Assembly: GCA_020635995.1 (NCBI GenBank)
Contig: JACJYS010000001.1
Coordinates: forward strand, 620,001 to 684,000
Length of the DNA: 64,000 bases
Direction of reading: 5' to 3'
Source: Chitinophagales bacterium
GTDB taxonomy: Bacteria; Bacteroidota; Bacteroidia; Chitinophagales; UBA8649
Below, piece after piece: positions 25,262-35,551 of the stretch. Under the pieces are notes generated by a model that was given only the letters and a program-made list of their open reading frames with translations, did not search any database and had not been told where the DNA came from. The stretch's first letter is position 1, and each line of letters opens with the position of its first letter. The translations under genes and the position numbers were made by a program.

Positions 25262-27958
25262 ATGTCAGATTTTAAACCAGTAAGATTAATAGCAGCAGCT
25301 AAAACCTTAAACGTAGGTACAAACACTATAGTAGAATTTCTTGAAAAGAAAGGCTTTAGTGTAGAAAACAAGCCTACCACTAAGCTTGATGAGCAAATGT
25401 ATAACCATTTGCTTAAAGAGTTTGGCGATGCCAAAATGTTAAAAGAATCTGCTGACAAAGTACAGCTGGGCAATAAAAATAAAAACGTAAAGCTTGAGCT
25501 TACTGAAGACGGAAAAACTAAAAAAGTAGAGGAAGAAATTATCCGAGCTGAAAAGCCTACTATTTCGGGACCTAAAGTAGTAGGAAACGTAGATTTAGAC
25601 AAAAAGAAAAAAGAAGTAGAAGAGCCTAAAAAAGAGCCGGAAACTGTAGCAGTAGAAGAAAAAGTGGGAAAACCGAAAACTATTGCTAAAGAGGAAGTAA
25701 TAAGAGCTAAAAAACCCGAATTAGAAGGGCCAAAAGTAGTAGGAAATATTGCAGATGTAAAAGCTAAACAAGAAGCGGAACACAAAGCTAAAGTAGTAGC
25801 TAAAAAAGCACAAGAAGAAGAGGAAAGAAAGGCAGCCAAAGCAAAAGAAGAGAAAGAAAAAGAAGCCGAAAACTTTATAGAAACCAAAAAAGTAGAATTA
25901 AAAGGAACAAAAGTTTTAGGTAAAATAGAACTTAAAGAAGAAACGCCTAACAAAGAAAAACGCAAGCGTAAAAGAATAAAGAAAAACGCTAAAGTAAATC
26001 CGGGTAGAAAAGACAACTTTAAGAAAAAAGAGAAAAAACAAGAAGAAACCGTTGTAAGCGAAAAAGAAATAGAAGAAAAATTAAAAGCTACAATGGCAAA
26101 ACTTCAAGCGGCTACCGCTGGAAAAAGCAATAGACAAAAGCTTAGAAGACAGAAACGTCAAAACATACAAGAAGCCGAAGAAGCTAAACAAGAAGCACTT
26201 AGCGAACAAGACAAAAAACTTAAAGTAACAGAGTTTATTACCGTTAGTGATATAGCCACCATGCTGGGTGTTAAACCTACCGAAATTATAACTAAGTGTT
26301 TTACCTTAGGTGTGATGGTTTCTATAAACCAAAGGTTAGATGCAGAAATTATAGAATTAATAGCAGACGAATATGGTTATGAAATAGAATTTATATCTGC
26401 TTCAGATACCGAAGATTTTGAAGAAGAAGAAGATGCAGAGGAAGATTTAGTTTCAAGAGCACCTGTTGTTACTATCATGGGGCACGTTGACCATGGTAAA
26501 ACATCATTATTAGACTACATACGTAAAGCCAATGTAGTAGATAAAGAAGCAGGAGGAATAACCCAGCACATTGGTGCTTATGAGGTAAATACAGGCAAAG
26601 GAAGTATAACTTTTTTAGATACTCCGGGACACGAAGCCTTTACCGCCATGCGTGCCAGAGGTGCTAAACTTACAGACGTAGCCGTAATAGTAATAGCCGC
26701 AGACGATAGTATAATGCCTCAAACTAAAGAAGCTATAAGCCATGCCCAATCGGCAGGCGTACCTATGATTTTTGCTATAAACAAAATAGATAAACCCGGT
26801 GCTAATCCGGATAATGTAAAATCTCAATTAGCACAAATGAACTTAAACGTAGAAGAATGGGGTGGAACATATCAATCGCAAGATTTATCGGCTAAAAAAG
26901 GTACTAATGTAGATGAACTGCTTGAAAAAATATTATTACAAGCTGAAATGTTAGAACTAACAGCTAACCCAAACAAAGAAGCTATTGGAGCCGTAATAGA
27001 AGCTTCGTTAGACAAAGGAAGAGGTTATGTGGCAACACTTTTAGTAGAAGGTGGAACATTAAAAATTGGAGATTTTGTAGTAGCAGGCTCAAGTTCCGGA
27101 AAAGTAAAAGCTATGTTTAACCATTTAGGCGAAAAAGTAAGCTCAGTAGGTCCGGCTCAACCGGTACAAATTTTAGGTTTAGATGGAGCTCCGGCAGCAG
27201 GAGAACGCTTTAAAGTATTCAAATCTGAACAAGATGGAAAAGCCATGGCAGCAAAACGTAGCCAGTTAGAAAGAGAGCATGGTGTAAGAACTCAAAAACA
27301 CATTACTTTAGATGAAATAGGCAGACGTTTAGCTTTAGGAACATTTAAAGAACTTAACATCATTATAAAAGGAGATGTGGACGGTTCTATTGAAGCACTT
27401 TCCGATTCATTACAAAAATTATCTACCGATGAAATTCAAGTAAACATACTGCACAAAGGTGTAGGTGCTATTACGGAATCGGATATTATGTTAGCTTCTG
27501 CTTCAGATGCCATAGTTATAGGTTTCCAAGTGCGACCTACAAACCAAGCACGTATTTTAGCAGAAAATGAAGGCGTAGAAATAAGATTATACTCTGTAAT
27601 ATACAAAGCCATAGAAGAAATAACAGCAGCTATGGAAGGTATGTTAGAGCCAACTATAGAAGAGCAAATAACCGGAAACTTAGAAGTGTTAGAAACTTTT
27701 AAAATAACCAAAGTAGGTACTGTGGCAGGTTGTATAGTTAGAGATGGAAAAATTAAACGCGATTCTAAAGTGCGTGTTATTAGAGACGGAATTGTTCTAT
27801 ATTCTGGAGCATTAGAATCTTTAAAACGATTTAAAGACGATGTAAAAGATGTAGTATCTGGACAAGATTGTGGATTAAACATTAAAAACTACAATAATAT
27901 AGAGGTGGGCGATATTATAGAAGCTTATACAGAAGTAGAAGTTCAAAGAAAACTGTAA
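25262..27958 (+). CDS. infB: Translation initiation factor IF-2
   Basis: The 898-residue GTPase has a long, highly charged N-terminal extension rich in K/E/A (about 60-330). An IF2-N-like segment comes next, then the G domain with G1 G407-H-V-D-H-G-K-T414, G3 DTPGHEAFT and G4 NKIDKP. IF2 domains II and III and the fMet-tRNA-binding C-terminal domain follow. It brings initiator tRNA to the ribosome and promotes subunit joining. It follows nusA by 63 bases in the usual operon. The low-complexity N-terminus also creates long false frames on the other strand. Confidence 0.97.
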   Translation: MSDFKPVRLIAAAKTLNVGTNTIVEFLEKKGFSVENKPTTKLDEQMYNHLLKEFGDAKMLKESADKVQLGNKNKNVKLELTEDGKTKKVEEEIIRAEKPTISGPKVVGNVDLDKKKKEVEEPKKEPETVAVEEKVGKPKTIAKEEVIRAKKPELEGPKVVGNIADVKAKQEAEHKAKVVAKKAQEEEERKAAKAKEEKEKEAENFIETKKVELKGTKVLGKIELKEETPNKEKRKRKRIKKNAKVNPGRKDNFKKKEKKQEETVVSEKEIEEKLKATMAKLQAATAGKSNRQKLRRQKRQNIQEAEEAKQEALSEQDKKLKVTEFITVSDIATMLGVKPTEIITKCFTLGVMVSINQRLDAEIIELIADEYGYEIEFISASDTEDFEEEEDAEEDLVSRAPVVTIMGHVDHGKTSLLDYIRKANVVDKEAGGITQHIGAYEVNTGKGSITFLDTPGHEAFTAMRARGAKLTDVAVIVIAADDSIMPQTKEAISHAQSAGVPMIFAINKIDKPGANPDNVKSQLAQMNLNVEEWGGTYQSQDLSAKKGTNVDELLEKILLQAEMLELTANPNKEAIGAVIEASLDKGRGYVATLLVEGGTLKIGDFVVAGSSSGKVKAMFNHLGEKVSSVGPAQPVQILGLDGAPAAGERFKVFKSEQDGKAMAAKRSQLEREHGVRTQKHITLDEIGRRLALGTFKELNIIIKGDVDGSIEALSDSLQKLSTDEIQVNILHKGVGAITESDIMLASASDAIVIGFQVRPTNQARILAENEGVEIRLYSVIYKAIEEITAAMEGMLEPTIEEQITGNLEVLETFKITKVGTVAGCIVRDGKIKRDSKVRVIRDGIVLYSGALESLKRFKDDVKDVVSGQDCGLNIKNYNNIEVGDIIEAYTEVEVQRKL

Positions 27959-28010
27959 TAAAAACTACCCAATTTATATTAATACAGAAAAACTAACGTT
28001 ATAATTGAGC

Positions 28011-28874
28011 ATGAAAATAAGGGATAGAATATTACAATCCACCATCAGTTATAGTGTAATTTTATTTCTATTAATCTTTTCAAATTCAAAAGTAGTAGCA
28101 CAAAATTTTGAAGTGGGAGGATATATGGGCGTAGCTAATTACTTTGGCGATTTAAACAGTAATTCCAGTTTTAATATGGTTCGTCCTGTAGGGGGTGTGT
28201 TTTTACGAAACAATTTTGATACCCGCTGGGTGCTAAAAAGTGCCATAGGTTTTGGACAAATAGCTTATGACGATAAAAAATCGCAAAATGCTTTTAACAG
28301 ACAAAGAAACCTGCATTTCAAATCTAATATTTTAGACCTTTCTGTAATGTTAGAACTCAACTTTTTAGAGTTTGACAAGCAAAAACAAAACAAATGGTTT
28401 AGTCCGTATTTTACGGTAGGTTTTGCCGCTTTTTATTACAATCCACAAGCCAAATACAACGGAAAGTGGTATTATTTACAACCACTGGGCACAGAGGGGC
28501 AAAACGACCCAAGTTATTCGGGAATAAAAAAATACCGATTAGTAAATTTTGCCATTCCCATAGGAGGTGGTGTAAAATTTAGCGTAAATAGAAACTGGAA
28601 TGTAGGACTTTTAGGCGAGCTAAGAGTTACATTTACCGATTATTTAGATGATGTTAGCGGAGTGTATCCCAGTCCACTTTCTTTACCGGAAGGTTCGCAA
28701 GGCATAGCTTATGCCTTAAGCGATAGAAGTGGAGAAGTGGGCGAGCCGATAGGCAAACCAGGTAATCAAAGAGGAACATCTTTAAAAAATGATTTTTATT
28801 TATTTTTAGGAGTTTCAGCATCTTATACTTTCTTTAGAGTAAAATGCCCACCTTTAAGTGGCAAAAAGAGATGA
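28011..28874 (+). CDS. DUF6089 / PorG-like T9SS-associated outer membrane protein
   Basis: From the ATG at 28011 the product is 287 residues, with a signal sequence and a beta-rich body starting FEVGGYMGVANYFGDLN. The MVRPVGGVFLRNNF, SPYFTVGFAAFYYNP and FLGVSASYTFFRVKCP strands fit the DUF6089 family, which includes PorG of the type IX secretion system. Its place just before uppS and bamA is the typical Bacteroidota arrangement. It would sit in the outer membrane and help assemble the secretion apparatus. The first two codons of the longer frame (from a TTG) are not needed. Confidence 0.8.
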   Translation: MKIRDRILQSTISYSVILFLLIFSNSKVVAQNFEVGGYMGVANYFGDLNSNSSFNMVRPVGGVFLRNNFDTRWVLKSAIGFGQIAYDDKKSQNAFNRQRNLHFKSNILDLSVMLELNFLEFDKQKQNKWFSPYFTVGFAAFYYNPQAKYNGKWYYLQPLGTEGQNDPSYSGIKKYRLVNFAIPIGGGVKFSVNRNWNVGLLGELRVTFTDYLDDVSGVYPSPLSLPEGSQGIAYALSDRSGEVGEPIGKPGNQRGTSLKNDFYLFLGVSASYTFFRVKCPPLSGKKR

Positions 28875-28880
28875 AATAAC

Positions 28881-28888
28881 TACATTTG
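28881..28888 (+). promoter_or_regulatory. -7 promoter element before uppS
   Basis: TACATTTG is an exact TAnnTTTG match that ends 10 bases before the uppS ATG. It gives the uppS-bamA group its own start in addition to read-through. Confidence 0.55.
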
Positions 28889-28898
28889 TGCAAAATTT

Positions 28899-29648
28899 AT
28901 GAGCTTAAAACCCCAAATAGACCTACAAAACCTGCCAAAGCACATAGCCATTATAATGGATGGTAATGGGCGTTGGGCTAAAGAACAAGGCAAAAAAAGG
29001 GTTTTTGGTCATAAAAATGGCGTTAAAGCAGTAAGAGAAGTAAGTGAAGCTTGTGCAGAATTAGGCGTAGAAAATTTAACACTTTATGCTTTTTCTGTAG
29101 AAAATTGGAACAGACCTAAGTTAGAAATTACCGCCTTAATGGAGCTTTTGGTTAGAACCATAGGTTCAGAAACCAAAACTTTAATGGAAAACAGCATTAG
29201 ACTTACCACTATTGGCGATTTAAGTTCACTTCCGCAAAGAGTACAAAAACAATTACAGCAAGTAAAAGACACTACAAAAAATAACTCACGATTAAATTTA
29301 TGCTTAGCATTAAGCTATGGAGGCAGGCAAGAAATAGTAGATGCATGCAAAAAAATTGTTAATCAGGTTAAAAATAGTGAAATTAAAGTAGATGACATTA
29401 CAGAATCAACTATAAATGAGCATCTTTACGCACCAAATACGCCAAATCCTGAATTGTTAATAAGAACAAGTGGAGAACATAGGCTTAGTAATTTTTTACT
29501 TTGGCAGTGTGCTTATACAGAATTTTATTTTACAAAACAGTATTGGCCCGATTTTAATAAAGAATCGCTATACCAAGCCATTGTTTCTTATCAGCAAAGA
29601 GAAAGACGCTTTGGTAAAATTAGCGAACAGTTAAAATCAGATATATAA
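28899..29648 (+). CDS. uppS: Isoprenyl transferase (undecaprenyl diphosphate synthase)
   Basis: The 249-residue cis-prenyltransferase has the diphosphate-binding catalytic motif IIMD21GNGRWA, the FGHKNG stretch, TLYAFSVENWNRP and the C-terminal LIRTSGEHRLSNFLLWQ. It extends farnesyl diphosphate to the C55 lipid carrier needed for peptidoglycan and surface polysaccharides. It lies just upstream of bamA with 9 bases between them, as in many Gram-negative genomes. Confidence 0.95.
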   Translation: MSLKPQIDLQNLPKHIAIIMDGNGRWAKEQGKKRVFGHKNGVKAVREVSEACAELGVENLTLYAFSVENWNRPKLEITALMELLVRTIGSETKTLMENSIRLTTIGDLSSLPQRVQKQLQQVKDTTKNNSRLNLCLALSYGGRQEIVDACKKIVNQVKNSEIKVDDITESTINEHLYAPNTPNPELLIRTSGEHRLSNFLLWQCAYTEFYFTKQYWPDFNKESLYQAIVSYQQRERRFGKISEQLKSDI

Positions 29649-29657
29649 ACTAAAAGA

Positions 29658-32291
29658 ATGAGGCAACTAAAACTAATTTTAATCTTTGCTTGGTGTATAG
29701 TATCTACTACACACCTTTTTGCACAAGACCTAGATTATACCAACCCTAAACAGTATGAAATAGGCGGTATAAACGTAATAGGTACGGAGCATTTAGATAA
29801 AAAAGTTTTGATTTCATTATCTGGGCTTAGCGTAGGCGATATGATTACCGTTCCCGGGCAAGAAATTTCTTCAGCCGTTAAAAACTTATGGAATCAACGC
29901 CTTTTTACAGATGTTTCTATAAGTATAGATAAAACTTTGGGAAACGTTATTTTCTTAAATATTGATTTAGTAGAGCTTCCTCGCTTATCAAAATACTCAA
30001 TAGCAGGAGTGAAAAAAGGAGAAATAGAAGAACTCCGCAAAAAAATAAACCTACGTTCAGGTAGTATTTTTACAGAAAGCGATAAGCTAAAAACAGAAAA
30101 CACTATAAAATCATTTTATATAGATAAAGGCTTTTATAATACCAATGTAAACATTGTTGAATCGGAGGATAATGTACTTGAAAACAGCATAAAAGTAGAT
30201 ATAACCATAGATAAAGGGCGAAAAGTAAAAATAGACCACATTGATATATTGGGTAATAAATCTTTTTCAGAACGCAAGCTGGAAAAGCAAATGAAAGACA
30301 CCCGAGAGAAAGTGAAATTTGAATTGGCAGAATTGCTAAACATAAGAAAAAACAAAAAAAGTGAAGAAGATTTAAAGTTCTTTAAAACACTTTCAAACCT
30401 ATCGGTAACAAAAGCCATAGACTACGGAGATGACTTTGTAAACCTTAACATATTTAAAACCTCAAAATTTAAACTTGAGGATTATGAAGCAGATAAAAAG
30501 AAACTAATTGCATTTTATAAAAATAAAGGTTTTAGAGATGCCAAAATTACTTATGATGAGGTAACTTTTGACGAAGAGGGAGAAGCCAATATTAAGCTAC
30601 TTATAAAAGAAGGTAATCTTTATTATTTTAGAGATATAGATTTTACGGGCAATTCAAAATACTCTGATTCATTACTTATAAAAATTCTAAACATAGAAAA
30701 AGGAACGGTTTATAGCCAAGCTTTGTTAGACGAAAAACTATTTATGAGCCAAGATGGTGGCGATATTAGCTCACTATATATGGATGATGGATATTTGTTT
30801 TTTAATGCTACACCTATTGAGAAACGAATAGTAAACGATTCTGTAGATTTAGAAATTAAAATATACGAAGGACCACAAGCTATTATTAATGAAGTTAGAA
30901 TATACGGCAATACAAAAACCAACGAAAAAGTAATACGTAGAGAGTTGTATGTACTTCCTGGCGATAAATTTTCAAGAACTAACTTAATACGTTCGCAAAG
31001 ACAAATAGCTAATTTAGGTTATTTTGACCCGGAGCAAATGCAAGTGCTTCCTATTCCTAATCCAGAAAATGGAACGGTAGATATAGAATTTCATGTGGTA
31101 GAAAAACCTTCCGATCAGCTTGAACTATCCTTAGGTTGGGGAGGAAAAGGAGCAGGACTTTTAGGGACTTTAGGCGTGCAGTTTACTAATTTCTCTTTAA
31201 AAAATATAGTAGATAAAAAAGCATGGTCGCCATTACCTGCCGGAGATGGTCAAAATTTAACCATACGTGCCCAGTTAAACGGAAAACAATTCCAATCGTA
31301 TAACTTTTCTTTTACTGAACCTTGGTTGGGAGGCAAAAAACCAAATTCATTTACTATAAGTTTTTTCCGTCAGCGATATAATTTATTAAGTAGTTTAAAC
31401 AATTTTACGGGAGATATTTTAGGAAAGTCTATAACCACGGGAGCAAGCGTAGGAATAGGAACAAGATTAAAGTGGCCAGATGATTATTTTACTATAAGAA
31501 GTTCAATAAACGTAAGTCATTATAAATTAGATAATTTTAATTTGTACTCAGATTTCCCTTTTACTTCGGGAAATGCAACAGACTTAAATTTCTCATTAAA
31601 TTTAGCCAGAAACTCCATAGACAATCCACTTTATCCAAGACATGGATCTACAATAAACTTTACTGTAGATGCTACCTTGCCATACAGTAAATTATTTAAA
31701 GGAAGAAAAGCTATAGACTATACAACTGCCGAAGCCGATGTAAAATATAAGCTTATAGAATATCACAAATGGCGTTTTGATGTGGCATGGTACACACCAA
31801 TAGTTGGCAATTTAGTGTTCCATACTTCTGCTAAATTGGGCTTTTTAGGAAAATATAACAAAGATATAGGTGTTACCCCTTTTGAGCGATACCAATTAGG
31901 AGGACAAGGCTTTAATAGTTTCACTATTTTAGGTACAGATATTATAGGTTTAAGAGGTTATGATGTTATAACTCCAAGTGGTGGATCACCTATTATGAAC
32001 AAATACACTATGGAACTTCGCTACCCTATTAGCTTAAACCCAAGTGCCACTATTTATGCCTTAGGATTTTTTGAAGCAGGAAACTATTGGAACAGCTTAA
32101 AAGAATATAAACCGTATGAGTTAAAACGTTCATTTGGTGTTGGTGTTAGAGCTTATTTACCTATGTTTGGCTTACTTGGTTTTGATTATGGCATAGGCTT
32201 TGATGATAGAGATAATAATGCCCTTACAGGAAAGAATATGTTTTCTAAATATGGGCAGTTTAGAATAATATTAGGTTTTGAACCCGAATAA
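29658..32291 (+). CDS. bamA: Outer membrane protein assembly factor BamA
   Basis: The 877-residue protein has a signal peptide (cut near LFAQ) and five POTRA-like repeats (about 35-460; for example IGGINVIGTEHLDKKVL and KIDHIDILGNKSFSERKL). A C-terminal 16-strand barrel of the surface-antigen family follows, with the conserved YQLGGQGFNSF loop and the final strand ending in RIILGFEPE. It folds and inserts barrels into the outer membrane. Two OmpH/Skp chaperone genes follow, which is functionally consistent. The preceding gene uppS is 9 bases away. Confidence 0.95.
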   Translation: MRQLKLILIFAWCIVSTTHLFAQDLDYTNPKQYEIGGINVIGTEHLDKKVLISLSGLSVGDMITVPGQEISSAVKNLWNQRLFTDVSISIDKTLGNVIFLNIDLVELPRLSKYSIAGVKKGEIEELRKKINLRSGSIFTESDKLKTENTIKSFYIDKGFYNTNVNIVESEDNVLENSIKVDITIDKGRKVKIDHIDILGNKSFSERKLEKQMKDTREKVKFELAELLNIRKNKKSEEDLKFFKTLSNLSVTKAIDYGDDFVNLNIFKTSKFKLEDYEADKKKLIAFYKNKGFRDAKITYDEVTFDEEGEANIKLLIKEGNLYYFRDIDFTGNSKYSDSLLIKILNIEKGTVYSQALLDEKLFMSQDGGDISSLYMDDGYLFFNATPIEKRIVNDSVDLEIKIYEGPQAIINEVRIYGNTKTNEKVIRRELYVLPGDKFSRTNLIRSQRQIANLGYFDPEQMQVLPIPNPENGTVDIEFHVVEKPSDQLELSLGWGGKGAGLLGTLGVQFTNFSLKNIVDKKAWSPLPAGDGQNLTIRAQLNGKQFQSYNFSFTEPWLGGKKPNSFTISFFRQRYNLLSSLNNFTGDILGKSITTGASVGIGTRLKWPDDYFTIRSSINVSHYKLDNFNLYSDFPFTSGNATDLNFSLNLARNSIDNPLYPRHGSTINFTVDATLPYSKLFKGRKAIDYTTAEADVKYKLIEYHKWRFDVAWYTPIVGNLVFHTSAKLGFLGKYNKDIGVTPFERYQLGGQGFNSFTILGTDIIGLRGYDVITPSGGSPIMNKYTMELRYPISLNPSATIYALGFFEAGNYWNSLKEYKPYELKRSFGVGVRAYLPMFGLLGFDYGIGFDDRDNNALTGKNMFSKYGQFRIILGFEPE

Positions 32292-32307
32292 AAAAAAGGA
32301 GAAAAAT

Positions 32308-32820
32308 ATGAAAAAGTTAATTTTAATAACCGTTTTGTTTGTATCTACACTAACAATGGCAAATGCACAGCGTTTTTGCATAGTAGATATGGAATACATT
32401 TTAAGTAATTTAAAAGAATATACGCAAGCTCAAGAGCAAATAGACCAACTGGCAGAGCAGTGGAAAACCGAAATAGACGGCAAGTTTAAAGAGGTAGAAA
32501 ATGCTTATGCTAAGTTTCAGGCAGAGCAAGTAATTATGTCTGAGCAAATGAAAGCTAAAAAAATAGAAGAAATAGAAAACTTAGAAAGAGCCGCTAAAAA
32601 ATTGCAAAGCGATAGATTTGGTCCACAAGGAGATTTGTTTAAAAAACGTCAAGAACTAATTAAGCCGGTTCAAGATAAAGTTTATGAAAAAATAGAATTA
32701 TATGCTAAAGATAAAAGCTATGAAGCTATTTTTGACAAGTCATCGGCAGGAATAAGCGTGCTTTTTACAGGCGATAGAATAGATAAAAGTGATGAAATTT
32801 TAGGAATGATTAAAAAATAG
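32308..32820 (+). CDS. OmpH/Skp family periplasmic chaperone 1
   Basis: From the ATG at 32308, which has an AAGGAG-like sequence just before it, the product is 170 residues. It has a signal peptide (cut near ANAQ), the conserved CIVDMEYIL first strand and a long coiled-coil helical hairpin. The C-terminal EAIFDKSSAGISVLF strand is typical of OmpH. Skp proteins hold unfolded outer membrane proteins on the way to BamA. A TTG start 30 bases upstream overlaps bamA and is not preferred. Confidence 0.9.
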   Translation: MKKLILITVLFVSTLTMANAQRFCIVDMEYILSNLKEYTQAQEQIDQLAEQWKTEIDGKFKEVENAYAKFQAEQVIMSEQMKAKKIEEIENLERAAKKLQSDRFGPQGDLFKKRQELIKPVQDKVYEKIELYAKDKSYEAIFDKSSAGISVLFTGDRIDKSDEILGMIKK

Positions 32821-32834
32821 CAATAAATAAGTAA

Positions 32835-32842
32835 TATATTTG
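32835..32842 (+). promoter_or_regulatory. -7 promoter element before the second ompH gene
   Basis: TATATTTG is an exact TAnnTTTG match, 21 bases upstream of the ATG at 32864. Confidence 0.5.
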
Positions 32843-32863
32843 CAAACTTTAAATAAACATATA

Positions 32864-33373
32864 ATGAATAAAATAATTAAAATAACAAGTGTAGTAGTAT
32901 TTACATTAATTTCAGCAGTTAGCTTTGCACAGCAAAAATTTGGGCATGTAGATACAGAATCATTATTCTATGCTATGCCGGAAGTAAAAAGTGTACAGTC
33001 AAAACTGCAAGCAAAAAGCAAAGAGTATGAAAATCAATTGCAAACTTTATACACACAGTATGAAACGCAAGCAAATGATATATCTGAAAACGGTAAAACA
33101 TGGATGCCTGCCGTATTAGAGCAAAAATATAAAGATGCTTATGCTTTAGAAGAAAGAATAATGAATTTAGAGAAAAAAGCTCAAGAAGATTTAGCTAACA
33201 TGGAAGCAGAATTACTTAAACCCGTAGAGCAAAAAGCATACACAGCTATTCAAGAAGTAGCAAAAGCTAATGGGTATGATTATGTTATAGATTCTTCATT
33301 AGGTGTATTTTTAGTATTGCCGGAAGGGGATGATTTAACTAATATGGTAAAATCTAAATTAGGAATATACTAA
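32864..33373 (+). CDS. OmpH/Skp family periplasmic chaperone 2
   Basis: From the ATG at 32864 the product is 169 residues with a signal peptide (cut near SFAQ). It has the FGHVDTESLFYAMPE first strand, a coiled-coil arm of about 80 residues and the C-terminal YDYVIDSSLGVFLVLP. It is a paralog of the preceding gene; tandem ompH copies after bamA are usual in Bacteroidota. Its own -7 element allows separate transcription. Division of labour between the two copies is unknown. Confidence 0.9.
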   Translation: MNKIIKITSVVVFTLISAVSFAQQKFGHVDTESLFYAMPEVKSVQSKLQAKSKEYENQLQTLYTQYETQANDISENGKTWMPAVLEQKYKDAYALEERIMNLEKKAQEDLANMEAELLKPVEQKAYTAIQEVAKANGYDYVIDSSLGVFLVLPEGDDLTNMVKSKLGIY

Positions 33374-33391
33374 ACCCATTATACAAACATA

Positions 33392-34210
33392 ATGAATAGT
33401 AATCCTATAGGAATATTTGATAGCGGAATTGGCGGCCTTACGGTCGCCAATGCTATTTATAAGGCTTTGCCAAACGAAACATTAATTTATTTTGGCGATA
33501 CCGCCCACCTTCCCTATGGCGATAAATCTAAAGACTTAATAAAACAATATTCATTAGATATTACCAACTTTTTGCTAAACCAAAAAAACTGCAAAGCCAT
33601 AGTAATAGCTTGTAATACTGCATCGGCAGCAGCTTATGAATATTTAAGAGATACACACAAAGGAAAAATTCCTATTATTAACGTTATAGACCCCATAATT
33701 GAAGCCGTAGTACAAGATAATAGCATAAAAAAAGTAGGCTTAATAGCTACAAATACGACCATAAATAGCGGTGTTTATCAAGAAAAATTGTCAAGAAGAA
33801 AGCCGGAGGTAGAAGTAGTAACATTGGCTACGCCCATGCTGGTTCCTATGATAGAAGAAGGCTATGCCAATGACAATATAAGCCACGCCTTAATAGAAAA
33901 TTATTTAAACAACGAAGCACTACAAAATATTGATGCTTTAATATTGGGTTGCACTCACTATCCTTTAATTAAAGAGGAAATTAATAATTTTTATAAAGGG
34001 AAAGTAAGCTTATTTGATTCTACAAAAATTGTAGCAGATAAAGTTAATTTAATATTAGGTAAAGAACAGTTGCTAACTAATGAAAGAAACGGCAACAACC
34101 ATTTTTATATTTCAGATAATAATCCACACTTTAACACATCGGCTAAGCGTTTTTTTAAAGAAAACATTAACTTAGAGTTTTTGAATATTTGGGGTAAAAA
34201 TAAATTATGA
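33392..34210 (+). CDS. murI: Glutamate racemase
   Basis: The 272-residue enzyme has the paired catalytic cysteines C74 (VIACNTASAAAYE) and C187 (LILGCTHYPLI) and the N-terminal IGIFDSGIGGLTV. It converts L- to D-glutamate for peptidoglycan. It completes the uppS-bamA-ompH-ompH-murI string, 18 bases after the last ompH. The stop codon overlaps the start of the next gene in an ATGA arrangement. Confidence 0.95.
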   Translation: MNSNPIGIFDSGIGGLTVANAIYKALPNETLIYFGDTAHLPYGDKSKDLIKQYSLDITNFLLNQKNCKAIVIACNTASAAAYEYLRDTHKGKIPIINVIDPIIEAVVQDNSIKKVGLIATNTTINSGVYQEKLSRRKPEVEVVTLATPMLVPMIEEGYANDNISHALIENYLNNEALQNIDALILGCTHYPLIKEEINNFYKGKVSLFDSTKIVADKVNLILGKEQLLTNERNGNNHFYISDNNPHFNTSAKRFFKENINLEFLNIWGKNKL

Positions 34211-35385
34211 AAAAAATAACCATATCCACATTAATTATATTATTATTTGCTTTAGCTAATGCCCAAGGAATTGAATTTTTCCATGGCAGTTTTGACGAAG
34301 CAAAAACAGCAGCTAAAGAGCAAGGCAAACTAATTTTTATGGATGCTTATGCCGTGTGGTGTGGGCCGTGTAAAATGATGAGTAATAACGTTTTTCCCCA
34401 GCAAGTAGTAGGCGATTTTTTTAATGAAAATTTTATCAATCTTAAAGTTGATATGGAAAAAGGCGAAGGCGTTACTTTAAGAAGAACATACGGGGTTTCA
34501 GCATATCCTACATTGCTTATTATAGATGAAACAGGAAAAGTTGTAGCTGAAGTAAAAGGAGCAAGAAATGCAGAAAGTTTAATAGATTGGGCAAAAAAAG
34601 CCACATTGCCCAGTCAAGCCAGTTTTGATAAACTACAGGCAAAATATGAGGCAGGAGATAAAAGTACAGCATTGCTTAAAAGCCTAATAAAAATGAACCA
34701 TGCCTATAAAAAAGACTACAACTCATTAATGCAAGAATACCTTAACGGACTTAGCGATGAAGAAATAATTAATAAAGAAAATGCCGATTTTATATTTGAA
34801 TATAGCAATACTACACATAGCCCGGGCTTAAAAGTGCTTCAATCCTACGAAAGCTATTTTAGAGATATAAAAGGCAATGAAAAATACAATGAAAAGCTAA
34901 ACAACATAGCTATACAAACCGTTTTTAATGCTATACCTGAGCAAGACGAAAAAGCTAAAGATGAAGCACTAAATTTTTTAAAAACATATAAACCTACAAA
35001 CTATAGTAAATTAAGTGATGATTTAAACCTTAGCTACTACGAAAAAACAAAAAACTGGGAAAAATATGATGCCATAGCTAAAAAGTATATTAAAAGCTAT
35101 GCAAAAAATGATAACGCTGTATATAATACCGTAGCATGGACTTACTACATGAATATAGATGACGCAAGCAAGCTAAAAACAGCAGAAAAGTGGATGCAAA
35201 AAGCAATAAAAGAGGACGATAATTATCAAAATAACATTACGCAAGCGTATTTGCTATACAAACTTGAAGATTATAGTGCTGCTCAAGATGCTGTAGTTTA
35301 TGCCCTTACTTTAGCCAAAGAAGGTAAGGAAAAACAAAATGCCGAAATAATTAAAAAGAAGATAGAAGAGAAATTAGGTAAATAA
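34207..35385 (+). CDS. Secreted thioredoxin-domain protein with C-terminal helical repeats
   Basis: The 392-residue product has a signal peptide (residues 1-19, ANAQ) and a thioredoxin domain (about 25-140) with the active site C52-G-P-C55 (AVWCGPCKMM) and cis-proline SAYPTLLII. The remaining 250 residues are helical and look like degenerate TPR repeats (TVAWTYYMNIDDASKLKTAEKWMQ-type segments). It is probably an envelope thiol oxidoreductase whose repeat part binds a partner. Its start overlaps murI by 4 bases (ATGA), so it is translationally coupled to it. Confidence 0.85.
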   Translation: MKKITISTLIILLFALANAQGIEFFHGSFDEAKTAAKEQGKLIFMDAYAVWCGPCKMMSNNVFPQQVVGDFFNENFINLKVDMEKGEGVTLRRTYGVSAYPTLLIIDETGKVVAEVKGARNAESLIDWAKKATLPSQASFDKLQAKYEAGDKSTALLKSLIKMNHAYKKDYNSLMQEYLNGLSDEEIINKENADFIFEYSNTTHSPGLKVLQSYESYFRDIKGNEKYNEKLNNIAIQTVFNAIPEQDEKAKDEALNFLKTYKPTNYSKLSDDLNLSYYEKTKNWEKYDAIAKKYIKSYAKNDNAVYNTVAWTYYMNIDDASKLKTAEKWMQKAIKEDDNYQNNITQAYLLYKLEDYSAAQDAVVYALTLAKEGKEKQNAEIIKKKIEEKLGK

Positions 35386-35400
35386 ATCGAACTCAGGTTA

Positions 35401-35441
35401 TAATGATACTGTAGAAGTGTCATTATATATTCCTAAAATAT
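35401..35441. repeat. Hairpin plus fragment of the dispersed intergenic repeat
   Basis: TAATGATAC (35401-35409) and GTGTCATTA (35417-35425) form a stem with one mismatch. The following ATTATATATTCCTA is the right-end sequence of the 9160-9288 repeat. It may serve as a transcription stop after the preceding gene, but no T run is present. Confidence 0.4.
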
Positions 35442-35515
35442 ACATTTTATCTTCCCTTTAGCCCTATCTTCCCCCTTTACTTTCACATTTACTTTACCAA
35501 AAATTTTATTCTTAG

Positions 35516-35523
35516 TATTTTTG
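35516..35523 (+). promoter_or_regulatory. -7 promoter element for ileS
   Basis: TATTTTTG is an exact TAnnTTTG match, 28 bases upstream of the ATG at 35552. Confidence 0.5.
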
Positions 35524-35551
35524 CAGGCTCAAAGCATAAAGTATTGCCATA

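Noticed and set aside
25207..26016. 269-codon open frame opposite infB
   Set aside because: It is the mirror of the Lys/Glu-rich N-terminus of IF-2; the Ser/Phe-rich translation is a composition artefact.
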